DNA of 64,000 nt from CBDCPI01 sp965220245 (GCA_965220245.1 CBDCPI010000012.1:136819-200818), one strand, 5' to 3'. Shown: positions 43,975 through 52,345, numbered from the stretch's first letter. Translations and numbers: made by a program. The notes: a model not told the origin generated them from the letters alone.

Positions 43975-45315
43975 ATGATGCAGACCGAAGCGTATTGGGA
44001 GAACCTGGTCAAGCGAAGCATCTGCCGATTTTTGCTGCTGTCGGAGATAGCCAAGGGGCCGGTACACGGGTATGGCCTAAACCAGGCTATCCGGGCGGCT
44101 TGCCAAGGTTGTTGCGAACCCACCGAAGCAATGGTCTACTCCACCATGCGGGAGTTGATAGATGGCGGTTACGTGACCTACCGGGAAGAGGAGCACCAAG
44201 GAAGGCGCCGGCGGGTCTGTTGGCTAACCTCCTCCGGTACCGCGGCCTTCCAAGCTGCCGCTAGGGTGTGGGAGAAGATGCTCCCCAAGGTAGAAGGCTC
44301 CGTCGCCCTAGCCTTGTCGGGAGTTACACCGGCAGAAAACGGGAACTATCCGGATTACACCGAGACCACAAAGCTAGCAGGAGGGACCATGACGGCCAAC
44401 CCCGAAGAAATCAAAGAAGAAGAAATCAAGCAAATAGTCCGAGAAAGGTACGGCGCCAAGGCCCGGGGAGTGCTCCCAAGCCCGAGAACGGCGCCCGCAG
44501 ATTCCAATCAAGCAGCGTGTTGCGCCCCGGGGTGCTGCGGCCAAGCCGACGAGGCCCAGCCAGCCGCGAGTGAACCCCAGCAGCTAGGCTCCAGAAGAGC
44601 GATCCAGCTAATAGATGTAACGCCGACATTTTCCGGCGACGCGGGATGTTGCGGGCCGGAGGACCTGGATAGGGCCTTGAAAATTTACCAGGCAGGCCAG
44701 TTGGCCGGGTTGCCCGCCGAGTCGGTGGCGGCCTCGGCCGGCTGCGGCAACCCCACTGCCTTGGCCGGCCTACAGCGCGGAGAGAGGGTGCTGGACCTCG
44801 GCTCCGGTGGGGGCATAGACTGCTTCCTCGCGGCCCAACAAGTGGGCGAGGAGGGCCACGTTACCGGTCTGGACATGACTCCGGACATGCTGGAGTTGGC
44901 CCGCAAAAACCAGGCCACCCTGGGCCTAAAGAACGTTGAGTTTGTTCAGGGCGAGATGGAAAAAATGCCCTTGCCGGAGTCCAGCGTAGACGTCATCATC
45001 TCTAATTGCGTCGTCTGCCTTTCACCGGACAAAGACGCCGTTTTTCAGGAGTCCTTCCGGGTGTTGGCTCCAGGGGGACGGATTCATCTCTCGGATATGA
45101 TGTCCCTCAGCTCGGAGGGGCCGAGCCGCACCGACGCCGAAGCCTGGGCCTCCTGTATCGCCGGCGCCGAGGACCAAGAAGTGTACCTGGCCCGGTTGCG
45201 CCGCGCCGGTTTCGTGGACATCGAGATTACCGAGGAGACGGTGCGCTTCGATGAAACCGAAGGAGCTCCGCTAAACGTGGCTAGCGTGAAGGTGGTGGCT
45301 AACAAGCCGGAGTAG
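43975..45315 (+). CDS. arsM: Fusion: PadR-type regulator plus arsenite methyltransferase (ArsM)
   Basis: One 446-aa frame. Residues 1-~115 are a PadR winged helix: SEIAKGPVHGYGLNQAIRAA then EAMVYSTMRELIDGGYVTYR. It has the cluster ACQGCCEP, which could bind As(III). From Met139 the protein is a complete ArsM: MTANPEEIKEEEIKQIVRER, motif I VLDLGSGGGIDCFLAA, and the three catalytic or arsenic-binding Cys in SAGCGNP, ISNCVVCLS and ASCIAGA, plus extra CC pairs (QAACCAPGCCGQ). ArsM methylates trivalent arsenic with SAM. AGGAGG at 44379-44384 precedes the internal ATG 44389 in the same frame, so ArsM may also be made alone. Confidence 0.88.
   Translation: MMQTEAYWENLVKRSICRFLLLSEIAKGPVHGYGLNQAIRAACQGCCEPTEAMVYSTMRELIDGGYVTYREEEHQGRRRRVCWLTSSGTAAFQAAARVWEKMLPKVEGSVALALSGVTPAENGNYPDYTETTKLAGGTMTANPEEIKEEEIKQIVRERYGAKARGVLPSPRTAPADSNQAACCAPGCCGQADEAQPAASEPQQLGSRRAIQLIDVTPTFSGDAGCCGPEDLDRALKIYQAGQLAGLPAESVAASAGCGNPTALAGLQRGERVLDLGSGGGIDCFLAAQQVGEEGHVTGLDMTPDMLELARKNQATLGLKNVEFVQGEMEKMPLPESSVDVIISNCVVCLSPDKDAVFQESFRVLAPGGRIHLSDMMSLSSEGPSRTDAEAWASCIAGAEDQEVYLARLRRAGFVDIEITEETVRFDETEGAPLNVASVKVVANKPE
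44379..44391 (+). promoter_or_regulatory. Internal ribosome-binding site and start codon for ArsM
   Basis: AGGAGG, a four-base gap GACC and ATG lie in frame inside the PadR-ArsM ORF, exactly at the N-terminus expected for a free-standing ArsM. This suggests that the two genes were once adjacent and lost the intervening stop codon, or that two products are made from one frame. Confidence 0.7.
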
Positions 45316-45325
45316 GGGAGCAACA

Positions 45326-45679
45326 ATGGGTGTATTCAGCGTTCCAATCGAGGTTGCCGGTCTCGAAGGCAGGGACTTCATTGCGGTCACCGCAATGGTG
45401 GATACCGGGTCCACCTACACGATGCTGCCCGAAGAAATTTCCTCCCGGCTTGGCATCCGGCCCTTGGAGAAAGTGTCTTTCGAGTTGGCCGATAACCGGG
45501 TGGCCCAATACGACGTGGGACATGCGCTGGTCCGGCTGGATGGGCGGGAGCGTATTGTTCTGATGGTATTCGGCGAGGAAGGGACGGTCCCCCTGCTGGG
45601 CGCCACAACCCTGCAATTATTCAACTTGGCGGTGGATGCCACCCGGGAGCGGCTGTTGCAAGCGCGCGCATTTCTGTAA
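45326..45679 (+). CDS. Retropepsin-like aspartyl protease
   Basis: 117 residues, with GGGGAG before ATG 45326 and 10 bases after the ArsM stop. AMVDTGSTYTMLPEEISSRL has the catalytic Asp in DTGST, and VPLLGATTLQLFNLAVD is the partner strand region, as in single-domain aspartyl proteases of the retropepsin/clan AA type. It would work as a dimer. There is no signal peptide. The substrate is unknown; the short spacing suggests co-transcription with ArsM. Confidence 0.8.
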   Translation: MGVFSVPIEVAGLEGRDFIAVTAMVDTGSTYTMLPEEISSRLGIRPLEKVSFELADNRVAQYDVGHALVRLDGRERIVLMVFGEEGTVPLLGATTLQLFNLAVDATRERLLQARAFL

Positions 45680-45777
45680 TGGCGCCGCATTGAGGAACGG
45701 AATGAACGTGAATGCCGGACAAAATCTGAAGAACCGGAGTCAAGTATGGGACTTATTCACGTTAAGAAGTAGCCCGC

Positions 45778-46491
45778 TTACCCCAACCGGATGACTTTGA
45801 AGCCTTCAGCATACTTGAAGCCCACCTTCCTAGCGGTCTCGGCACGGCCCAAGGGGAAATATTTACTAGCTTCTTCTTCAGTTACTTGGGACTTGTGGGC
45901 TTTCAAGGCGTACTCGGCAGTTTTCATGTAGTCCCCAACGTCGATGAACATGTCGGAGCCCTCTTCGCCGCCGCCAATCCACACCTCTTTGACCTTGTGG
46001 GGCTCCAGCCCCTCTTCCAGCAGATCGGGAAAGGTCAGCCGGTCGCGGGCAGTGGGGAAGACGGCAGACAAGGCGGCCTCCCCCGCCGCCAAGTGGTCCG
46101 GGTGTTCCAACCAGTGATTGTCCTTGAGGTTCCGCATTGGGTTCTCGGCGATGAGCACATCGGGCTGGTGGCGCCGTATCTCCCGAGTCAAGTCCTTGCG
46201 CAATTCCATCGTCGGTTCCAAATGGGCGTCGGGGTAGCCAAGAAACACGATCTTGCTCACGCCCAACCGGCGGCAGGCCTCCCGTTGCTCGGCCTCACGA
46301 ATCCGCACCAGTTCCTCGCCGGTCATATTGGGGTCGGAACTCCCTTTGCTGCCGTCAGTGCAAAGTACGTACACCACCTCCCAACCCTCGGCGCACCACT
46401 TGGCCACCGTTCCGGCGCACATCCACTCGGCATCATCGGGATGAGCTACCACCACCATGGCGCGCTGGTAAGGTTGTTCCTGCTCCGGCAT
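45778..46491 (-). CDS. PIG-L (LmbE-like) deacetylase
   Basis: The ATG at 46491 follows GGGAGGA; longer forms in the same frame lack homology. The 237-aa protein begins with the metal-binding motif VVVAHPDDAEW, then VYVLCTDGSKGSSDPNMTGE and VSKIVFLGYPDAHLEPTMEL, and has DNHWLEHPDHLAAGEAALSA with the later ligand His. Zn-dependent N-deacetylases of this family act on GlcNAc-linked small molecules or glycolipids. The natural substrate here is unknown. Confidence 0.9.
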   Translation of the reverse strand: MPEQEQPYQRAMVVVAHPDDAEWMCAGTVAKWCAEGWEVVYVLCTDGSKGSSDPNMTGEELVRIREAEQREACRRLGVSKIVFLGYPDAHLEPTMELRKDLTREIRRHQPDVLIAENPMRNLKDNHWLEHPDHLAAGEAALSAVFPTARDRLTFPDLLEEGLEPHKVKEVWIGGGEEGSDMFIDVGDYMKTAEYALKAHKSQVTEEEASKYFPLGRAETARKVGFKYAEGFKVIRLG

Positions 46492-46802
46492 TGACCTGGT
46501 CCTCCCGTTCCGTTTAGTTAAATCCCTCGAGTCTTGGCTTCCTTGGACCAACCACTGCGGACCAACCACTGCCAGCCGTTGCCGGGCGGTGGTGCTCCAC
46601 GACTCTCAAGGAACGAATTCCAGTTTAGCACAATGCGGTTACGAGATTCGCTGGCAGCACCTCAGTTTGGAACTTTAGTAGCCGGTTCATGCCGGTATCG
46701 GCTGATTAGCCACCCATTTGAGCGATACGCCGAGCCATCCAATTAACATAGGCGGTGCGCGTCATGTTTCGACGGCGGGCCTCGTTATCGCGGGCCTCGT
46801 TA
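46492..46802. other. 311-bp spacer with two tandem duplications
   Basis: It holds the perfect duplications GGACCAACCACTGC (46546-46573) and GCGGGCCTCGTTATC (46775-46804). A short minus-strand frame (about 46690-46805) reads DNEARDNEARRRNMTRTAYV and NWMARRIAQMGG with no start before MTRT; it may be the remains of a partner for the HicA-like ORF. Confidence 0.5.
46546..46573 (+). repeat. 14-bp perfect tandem duplication
   Basis: GGACCAACCACTGC occurs twice in direct succession in the spacer upstream of the PIG-L gene. Confidence 0.95.
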
Positions 46803-46804
46803 TC
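46775..46804 (+). repeat. 15-bp perfect tandem duplication
   Basis: GCGGGCCTCGTTATC occurs twice in direct succession at the 3' end of the HicA-like ORF. Confidence 0.95.
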
Positions 46805-46967
46805 AATGAATGCGGCTACTTCCTATGGATACTGTCCAATGACGTGGGAGTTGTATGACCACTTGAAAATCGGGGTGGCGGTAAATGTCGTGTTTGGCGC
46901 CATGCCGCGCCAAGAACCAGCCTTCCTGCTCTAGCCTACGCTGTATTCGCCGCTTGTTGGGTTCCAT
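46803..46967 (-). CDS. HicA-like toxin ORF (54 aa)
   Basis: On the minus strand ATG 46967 opens MEPNKRRIQRRLEQEGWFLA followed by RHGAKHDIYRHPD and VVIQLPRHWTVSIG, ending at TGA 46805-46803. This is the HicA/YcfA mRNA-interferase pattern, with its active-site His in GAKHDIYRHP. The expected C-terminal helix (ARSIAKQAGW type) is replaced by SSRIH, so the gene may be shortened by a late frameshift. A short open frame follows on the same strand. It is divergent from the MaoC-like gene. Confidence 0.6.
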   Translation of the reverse strand: MEPNKRRIQRRLEQEGWFLARHGAKHDIYRHPDFQVVIQLPRHWTVSIGSSRIH

Positions 46968-47048
46968 CACATGTTACATTTAACACGTGGACTCGGGAAT
47001 GCCAATCATGTTGTCCACGAAGTTTTATCTATTCGGCTAGGAAGAGTT

Positions 47049-47504
47049 ATGGCTAGGTTATGGGCCAAGACAGTAACCTTTGACTCGTTGGCTCCCGGAG
47101 ACCAGTTGCCCATATTGGTCAAGTGGGAAACGGAAGACACCCTGCGGCAGTTTAGCGAGAATATATTTGCCCTGCCCGCGGTACTGACCGCCGGTGAAAA
47201 GGAATCTAAAGCCAATCAGGGACCCGCTACCAGCAGCGACATCGCTCCGTGGGGAGTGATGCTGGCGGCATACGTGGCGGAATTGCTGGAAAAGGGGTTC
47301 CCGGTCCCGGGTATCGTGGCTCAGGGCAGCAGCTTGAAGTTGAAAGAACTCCAGCCGGTGAGTCCGGGAGACACCCTGGCCCTGTCCGGTACGGTGGTGG
47401 GCAAACGGGAAACAGACGGCCGGCGCATGGTGGACTGCCGGATTACCATAGAGAGCGAAACGGGCGTGACTTTAGCGGTTGGGGAAGCTACGGTGTGCCT
47501 GTAG
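47049..47504 (+). CDS. MaoC-like (hotdog-fold) dehydratase protein
   Basis: ATG 47049 is chosen because MARLWAKTVTFDSLAPGDQL is the usual start of the family; the frame extends 26 codons upstream. The 151-aa protein contains TSSDIAPWGVMLAAYVAELL, IVAQGSSLKLKELQPVSPGD and TLALSGTVVGKRETDGRRMV, typical of MaoC-like hotdog proteins that hydrate or bind acyl-CoA thioesters. The Asp/His catalytic pair is not obvious, so enzymatic activity is uncertain. Confidence 0.75.
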   Translation: MARLWAKTVTFDSLAPGDQLPILVKWETEDTLRQFSENIFALPAVLTAGEKESKANQGPATSSDIAPWGVMLAAYVAELLEKGFPVPGIVAQGSSLKLKELQPVSPGDTLALSGTVVGKRETDGRRMVDCRITIESETGVTLAVGEATVCL

Positions 47505-47533
47505 CCGAAGCCTGAGTAGCTTAATGGCGTCGG

Positions 47534-48019
47534 CTAGCTGCGGCCGGAGCCTCTGCGGCCCCGCTGTCTCCTCTGGCGGCGGCGGGTTCGGGAACGCCGG
47601 GTAGAAGCATCCTCGGAAACTTCTTCCGGTCCCGTTTGAGGCCCGGCTTGCTCGTCGGCCCGGTCGGCAGGGGCGGGCCGACGCACCACCAAGCCGTGCT
47701 CCATGCGGAACCGGGCCCACATCACCTGGGTCGCCACTGTCGCCAAGAGTCCCGGAACTACGATGGCGACCGCGTACTCCGGCCCATTCTCACCCTTGAG
47801 ATTCATCAGGAATAAGGCCACGCCGACAATGATCATGGCCCAAGCCAGCCCCTTAACCAAGGTGTGTTGGTGCCAGGGAGAGCGAAGGACCAACACCGCC
47901 CAGACTGGCCAAAACACGAAGGGAAAGGTAACGGGCCACCCCAAGATGAACGTGGGGATAAGGAACCATCTCTGATAGTACCAGGGACGTTCCAAGCCTT
48001 CCGGTTGCGGTTGCTCCAT
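47534..48019 (-). CDS. Membrane protein with basic C-terminal tail
   Basis: 161 residues. Three hydrophobic stretches are visible: LIPTFILGWPVTFPFVFWPV, LVKGLAWAMIIVGVALFLMN and YAVAIVVPGLLATVATQVMW. The cytoplasmic tail is strongly basic (TRRSRTRRRQRRQRGRRGSG), suggesting contact with RNA, ribosomes or acidic lipid. I do not recognise a family. Confidence 0.65.
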   Translation of the reverse strand: MEQPQPEGLERPWYYQRWFLIPTFILGWPVTFPFVFWPVWAVLVLRSPWHQHTLVKGLAWAMIIVGVALFLMNLKGENGPEYAVAIVVPGLLATVATQVMWARFRMEHGLVVRRPAPADRADEQAGPQTGPEEVSEDASTRRSRTRRRQRRQRGRRGSGRS

Positions 48020-48091
48020 TAGCCGATTGCTCTGTCAGCCGGTAGCTTTATCAGATCAAAGCCGGTGCGCAGGCTGGGACCAAGGGTGCGG

Positions 48092-48388
48092 TTAGTTGCG
48101 GGCCAGCAAGAGATGGAACTCTAGCATATCGATGGGGCGCTCTTGCTTGATCGATGCCGTGGCATACTCAATGCACATGCGAGCGAACCCGGCATACTCG
48201 AAGATGTTGGCGCCGAGGACCACCAAGGGTACTTCCGGTCCGAGTTCCACTTCCAGCTTGGTGGCGTCTTGGTGGTCAATCTCGACACGGACCTGCCGTC
48301 CCGTGGACTGCTGTATCTTTTCGCTGATGCGGTGGACAAATTGTTCGTCGTCCAAACCGGATGCTCCTAACTTGCATGATGTAGGCAT
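48092..48388 (-). CDS. Small hypothetical protein
   Basis: 98 residues from ATG 48388 (TTG 48391 also possible). The sequence ISEKIQQSTGRQVRVEIDHQ, then LEVELGPEVPLVVLGANIFE and YAGFARMCIEYATASIKQE, looks like a compact alpha/beta domain. I do not recognise the family and the neighbours give no clue. Confidence 0.55.
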   Translation of the reverse strand: MPTSCKLGASGLDDEQFVHRISEKIQQSTGRQVRVEIDHQDATKLEVELGPEVPLVVLGANIFEYAGFARMCIEYATASIKQERPIDMLEFHLLLARN

Positions 48389-48557
48389 CAAGGGAAGATT
48401 GCCGCAGAGTAGCCGTTAAGCTCATTCTAACACCGGCTCATTGATGCTAGGAACCTGTGGACCGACTTCCATTCCGCCTGTGCGAAATCGTGAGATAATA
48501 GCGTTGCACTTAGCCGATGCCCACGGTTCCAATGTCGGCTCTCAGGGCCTTTTCATT

Positions 48558-48587
48558 CTTGATGAAAACCGGCTTGATGAAAACCGG
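48558..48587 (+). repeat. 15-bp perfect tandem duplication
   Basis: CTTGATGAAAACCGG occurs twice in direct succession in the spacer upstream of the restriction gene. Confidence 0.95.
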
Positions 48588-48606
48588 AAGCCGCCCTCCA
48601 GCAGAT

Positions 48607-48725
48607 GTCATTCTGAGTCGCTTTGCGGCGAAGAATCTAAAATTCTTGGCGGTTAAACCGTTCTCCCGGCAAGGATTTTAGACCCCTCGCTCCACTCGGG
48701 GTGACAATAATCGGGGTGACAATAA
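48607..48725. repeat. Dispersed palindromic repeat, family 2, copy 2, plus 15-bp tandem duplication
   Basis: It begins GTCATTCTGAGTCGCTTTGC and ends CTCGCTCCACTCGGGGTGAC, the same layout as 30156-30224. Its end is overlapped by a perfect tandem duplication of TCGGGGTGACAATAA (48696-48710 and 48711-48725), and AAAAAGACCC follows, as at 30224. Confidence 0.75.
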
Positions 48726-48811
48726 AAAGACCCTGTGTCGGCTTTGGGTTATTGGTTGCCATTGGAAAGGGCGAATGGCGCCGAATCCACAACCTCGAGT
48801 GGAAAAAAGAG

Positions 48812-51619
48812 ATGACTCCCGAAGGACAGGCCCGGGTAAATATCGACCGGATGCTGGAGCAGGCGGGTTGGGTTGTCCAGTACCGGGACGCCGTCAACCT
48901 CTACTCCGGCGTTGGGGTGGCGGTGCGAGAGTTTGGGTTGAAGCCGGGCCACGGCACGGCGGACTACCTGCTTTTCGTCAACCGGCAGGCGGTGGGGGTG
49001 GTCGAGGCCAAGCCGGAAGGTTTCGCACTGACCGGCGTGGAGGTCCAGTCCGGGAAATACAGCACGGGGTTGCCCGACAACCTGCCCGCCTACCGGCAAC
49101 CTCTGCCCTTCCTCTACGAGAGCACCGGGGTGGAGACGCGCTTCACCAACCTGCTGGACCCACAGCCTCGCAGCCGCCCGGTCTTCGCCTTCCATGCGCC
49201 AAGGACGTTGGCCGAGTGGCTCGGCGCGTTAATCCGCTCTTGGGATGTCGGTCAACCACAGATAGCTGGTGTCCAGACCGGCTATTCACCCTCATATAAC
49301 CTGCGCCGCAGCCTGACGACCATGCCGCCCCTGGCCGCCGCCGCCCTTTGGCCGGTGCAGGAGCGGGCCATCCGCAACTTGGAGGAGTCTCTGGCCGCCG
49401 GGCGGCCCCGGTCCCTGGTGCAGATGGCTACCGGCAGCGGCAAGACCTTCATGGCCTGCAACCTGGCGTACCGGCTAATCAAATACGCCGGCGCCCGCCG
49501 GGTGCTCTTCTTGGTGGACCGCAGCAACCTGGGACGCCAGACTCTGCGCGAATTCCAGGGTTTCACCGCCCCCGACGAAGGCCGCAAGTTCACCGAACTG
49601 TACAACGTCCAACTGTTGCAGTCGGGGCGCATCGACCCGGTGAGCCGGGTCTGTATCGCCACCATCCAGCGGGTCTATTCCATGCTGAAGGGCGAAGACT
49701 TGGCTCCGGAACTGGAAGAACTGTCCGGGTTCGACTTTGCCTCCTCCAAGCCTGCGCCGGCGCCGGTGGAGTACAACCCGGACATTCCCATCGAGGAGTT
49801 CGACTTCATCATCACCGACGAATGTCACCGCTCCATATACAATCTCTGGCGGCAGGTGTTGGAATACTTCGACGGCTTTCTGATTGGCCTGACCGCCACC
49901 CCCTCTAGGCAGACCTTCGGCTTCTTCCAGCAAAACCTGGTGATGGAGTACAACCACGCACAGGCGGTGGCCGACGGCGTAAACGTGGACTTCGACACCT
50001 ACCGTATTCGCACTGAGATAACCGAGCAGGGGTCCACGGTGGAAGCCGGGTACTTCGTAGACCGGCGGGACCGTCAAACCAGACAGAAACGCTGGGAGCA
50101 GTTGGACGAAGACCTGACCTACACTCCCAACCAACTCGACCGGGACGTGGTGGCCCAAGACCAGATACGCACCGTCATCCGTACCTTCCGGGACCGGCTT
50201 TTCACCGAGATATTCCCCGGCCGTCAGGACGTGCCCAAGACCATCATCTTCGCCAAGGACGACAGCCACGCCGACGACATCGTGCGCACGGTGCGGGAGG
50301 AGTTTAACAAGAGCAACGACTTTTGCCGGAAGATTACCTACAAGACCACCGGCGCCAGCCCGGAAACCCTGCTTACCTCCTTCCGCAACAGCTACCACCC
50401 CCGCATCGTCGTAACGGTGGACATGATTGCCACCGGCACCGACATCAAGCCGGTGGAGGTGGTCTTCTTCATGCGCAACGTCCAGAGCCGCAGTTTCTTC
50501 GAGCAGATGAAAGGGCGGGGCGTGCGCACCATTTCCGCCACCGACTTCAACGCCGTCACCCCCGACGCCGCCAACAAAGACCGCTTCGTCATAGTTGACG
50601 CCGTGGGCGTGACCGAGAATGAGCTGTCCGACTCCTACACCTTGGAGAGGCAGCCGACGGTATCCTTCGACCGCGTGCTGGACTTGGTGGGCATGGGCGA
50701 CCGGGAGCCGGACTTGCTCTCCTCTCTGGCCAGCCGGTTGGCCCGCTTGGACCGCCACCTATCGCCCCAAGACCGCCAAGCCATCGAGGCCGCCGCTCAG
50801 GGAGTGCCGCTCCACGATTTGATTTCCAACCTGGTCAATGCCACCGGCCCGGACGCGGCGTTGGAAGCGGCCCAACAGGCCACCGGCCAGAACGAGCCGC
50901 CGGAAGCGGCAATCGCTGAAGCCCAAAGGCAACTGCTGGAGGATGCGGCCAAGCCTTTCGCCGCCAACCCGGAACTTAGACAACTGCTGGTGGACTTCCA
51001 CCGCTCCTATGAGCAGACCATTGATGCGGTCAGCGCCGACCGGCTGATTGAGGCCGGTTTTTCCGACGCCCAAGCCGGCGCCCTGGTACAGTCCTTCCAG
51101 GAATTCCTTAGGGACAACCGGGACGAGATAACCGCCCTCCAAGTGTTGTACCAGCGCCCCTACCGGCAACGCCTGACCTTCCCCGACATCAAGGCCCTAG
51201 CCGACGCCCTGCAATTGCCGCCCCGGTCTTGGACCACCGACCGGTTGTGGGAGGCTTACCGCCAGTTGGACAAGTCCCGGGTGCGCGGCTCCGGCCAGCG
51301 GGTGCTGTCGGACATCGTCTCCTTGGTGCGCTACGCCATCGAAGAAGAGGAAGAGTTGGCCCCCTTCGCTGACCGGGTGGAGGAACGCTTTAGGGGCTGG
51401 CTGGCGATGCAAGAGACCGCCGGCCGCGCCTTCACCGGCGAACAGCGGCAATGGCTTGAGGCCATCAAGGACCACATCGCCGGCAGCGTCAGCATCGACC
51501 TGGATGCCTTCCAGTACGCCCCCTTCAACCAGCAGGGCGGCCTGGCGAGGGCCTACGACCTCTTCGGAGCAGGACTGCAACCCCTGTTGGAAGAGTTGAA
51601 CCTGGAGTTGGTGGCGTGA
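48812..51619 (+). CDS. hsdR: Type I restriction R subunit (HsdR-like nuclease/helicase)
   Basis: 935 residues from ATG 48812; the frame runs further 5' through repeat DNA. The N-terminal nuclease domain shows ADYLLFVNRQAVGVVEAKPE, with the PD-(D/E)xK residues D and ExK. The helicase core has Walker A SLVQMATGSGKTFMACNLAY, DEAD-like FIITDECHRSIYNLW, LIGLTATPSRQ, and VTVDMIATGTDIKPVEVV (motif V). This is the translocating and cleaving subunit of a type I system. No intact hsdM occurs in the window and hsdS is only a fragment at 54051, so the locus is incomplete unless M and S are elsewhere. Confidence 0.9.
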   Translation: MTPEGQARVNIDRMLEQAGWVVQYRDAVNLYSGVGVAVREFGLKPGHGTADYLLFVNRQAVGVVEAKPEGFALTGVEVQSGKYSTGLPDNLPAYRQPLPFLYESTGVETRFTNLLDPQPRSRPVFAFHAPRTLAEWLGALIRSWDVGQPQIAGVQTGYSPSYNLRRSLTTMPPLAAAALWPVQERAIRNLEESLAAGRPRSLVQMATGSGKTFMACNLAYRLIKYAGARRVLFLVDRSNLGRQTLREFQGFTAPDEGRKFTELYNVQLLQSGRIDPVSRVCIATIQRVYSMLKGEDLAPELEELSGFDFASSKPAPAPVEYNPDIPIEEFDFIITDECHRSIYNLWRQVLEYFDGFLIGLTATPSRQTFGFFQQNLVMEYNHAQAVADGVNVDFDTYRIRTEITEQGSTVEAGYFVDRRDRQTRQKRWEQLDEDLTYTPNQLDRDVVAQDQIRTVIRTFRDRLFTEIFPGRQDVPKTIIFAKDDSHADDIVRTVREEFNKSNDFCRKITYKTTGASPETLLTSFRNSYHPRIVVTVDMIATGTDIKPVEVVFFMRNVQSRSFFEQMKGRGVRTISATDFNAVTPDAANKDRFVIVDAVGVTENELSDSYTLERQPTVSFDRVLDLVGMGDREPDLLSSLASRLARLDRHLSPQDRQAIEAAAQGVPLHDLISNLVNATGPDAALEAAQQATGQNEPPEAAIAEAQRQLLEDAAKPFAANPELRQLLVDFHRSYEQTIDAVSADRLIEAGFSDAQAGALVQSFQEFLRDNRDEITALQVLYQRPYRQRLTFPDIKALADALQLPPRSWTTDRLWEAYRQLDKSRVRGSGQRVLSDIVSLVRYAIEEEEELAPFADRVEERFRGWLAMQETAGRAFTGEQRQWLEAIKDHIAGSVSIDLDAFQYAPFNQQGGLARAYDLFGAGLQPLLEELNLELVA

Positions 51620-51714
51620 CTTTCACGGCGGTTTGTCCATTTCCGTCAAGATGATTCTTTACACCTTTACGGCCCATTCCCATAATGGAAGGACACTACA
51701 AGGGAGTATTAGTG

Positions 51715-51942
51715 ATGGCCGCAGTACGAGAGAAATTTTCCAGCCAGGCATCCCCGGAGTTGCTGGCGGCGATGCGCGAGATTGCTCGCCAGGAAGGCCG
51801 CCAGTTCCAAGCGGTACTGGAAGACGCCATGAGCAGCTACATCGAAGGGAAGGCACGGGAAAAGGTACGTCCCGAGGTTATGGCCCATTATCGGGCAAGC
51901 CTCGAAAGGAACCGGCGTCTGGCTGAACTCTTGGCCCAATGA
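51715..51942 (+). CDS. Antitoxin of the Doc toxin
   Basis: 75 residues from ATG 51715; a 10-codon upstream extension is possible. FSSQASPELLAAMREIARQE and VLEDAMSSYIEGKAREKVRP fit a small ribbon-helix-helix-type antitoxin with a helical C-terminus. It overlaps the Doc toxin gene by four bases (ATGA), so the two are translationally coupled. It presumably binds its promoter and masks the Fic active site. Confidence 0.8.
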   Translation: MAAVREKFSSQASPELLAAMREIARQEGRQFQAVLEDAMSSYIEGKAREKVRPEVMAHYRASLERNRRLAELLAQ

Positions 51943-52328
51943 AACGCAACTTCCTGACAATCGAGGAAGTCGTCGCCATTCATGACGACCTGATCGCCCA
52001 GTTCGGCGGCTTGATGGGCTTGCGCGATATGGGAGCACTAGAGTCGGCGCTCCTGCGCCCGCAGATGGGGTACTACGACGGCCTCATTGAGGAAGCCGCC
52101 GCGATGATGGAAAGCCTCGCCATGAACCACCCCTTCGTGGACGGCAACAAGCGGGTGGCCTTCTTCGCTACGGCTGCTTTCCTGCGTCTGAACGGCCACC
52201 TTATCGACTGCGACAGCTTGGAAGCCTATGAGTTTTTCATGCAGTTGTTTGAGACCAATTCCTTCCGGTTCGCCGAGTTGTGTCCTTGGCTGGAAGAAAG
52301 GATCAAACCCATCCCGGGAAGTGGGTAA
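51939..52328 (+). CDS. doc: Death-on-curing (Doc) Fic-family toxin
   Basis: 129 residues. LTIEEVVAIHDDLIAQFGGL and RDMGALESALLRPQMGYYDG are standard Doc segments, and the Fic motif is HPFVDGNKRVAF, where the His is catalytic and the Asn-Lys-Arg bind the phosphates. Doc phosphorylates EF-Tu and stops translation. The gene is intact and coupled to the upstream antitoxin. It is part of a toxin-antitoxin cluster between hsdR and the hsdS fragment. Confidence 0.93.
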   Translation: MKRNFLTIEEVVAIHDDLIAQFGGLMGLRDMGALESALLRPQMGYYDGLIEEAAAMMESLAMNHPFVDGNKRVAFFATAAFLRLNGHLIDCDSLEAYEFFMQLFETNSFRFAELCPWLEERIKPIPGSG

Positions 52329-52345
52329 CTTTTGAGGAGGCGTGA

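Larger units (their letters stand above)
48392..48811. other. 420-bp spacer rich in short repeats
   Basis: No gene seen. It holds the tandem duplication at 48558-48587, the family-2 palindromic repeat at 48607-48710 and the tandem duplication at 48696-48725. The promoter of the restriction gene presumably lies at its right end. Confidence 0.6.

Noticed and set aside
49475..50758. A 427-codon minus-strand open frame inside hsdR
   Set aside because: It lies opposite the helicase core, which shows all expected motifs on the plus strand; the antisense frame has no recognisable domain or start signal.
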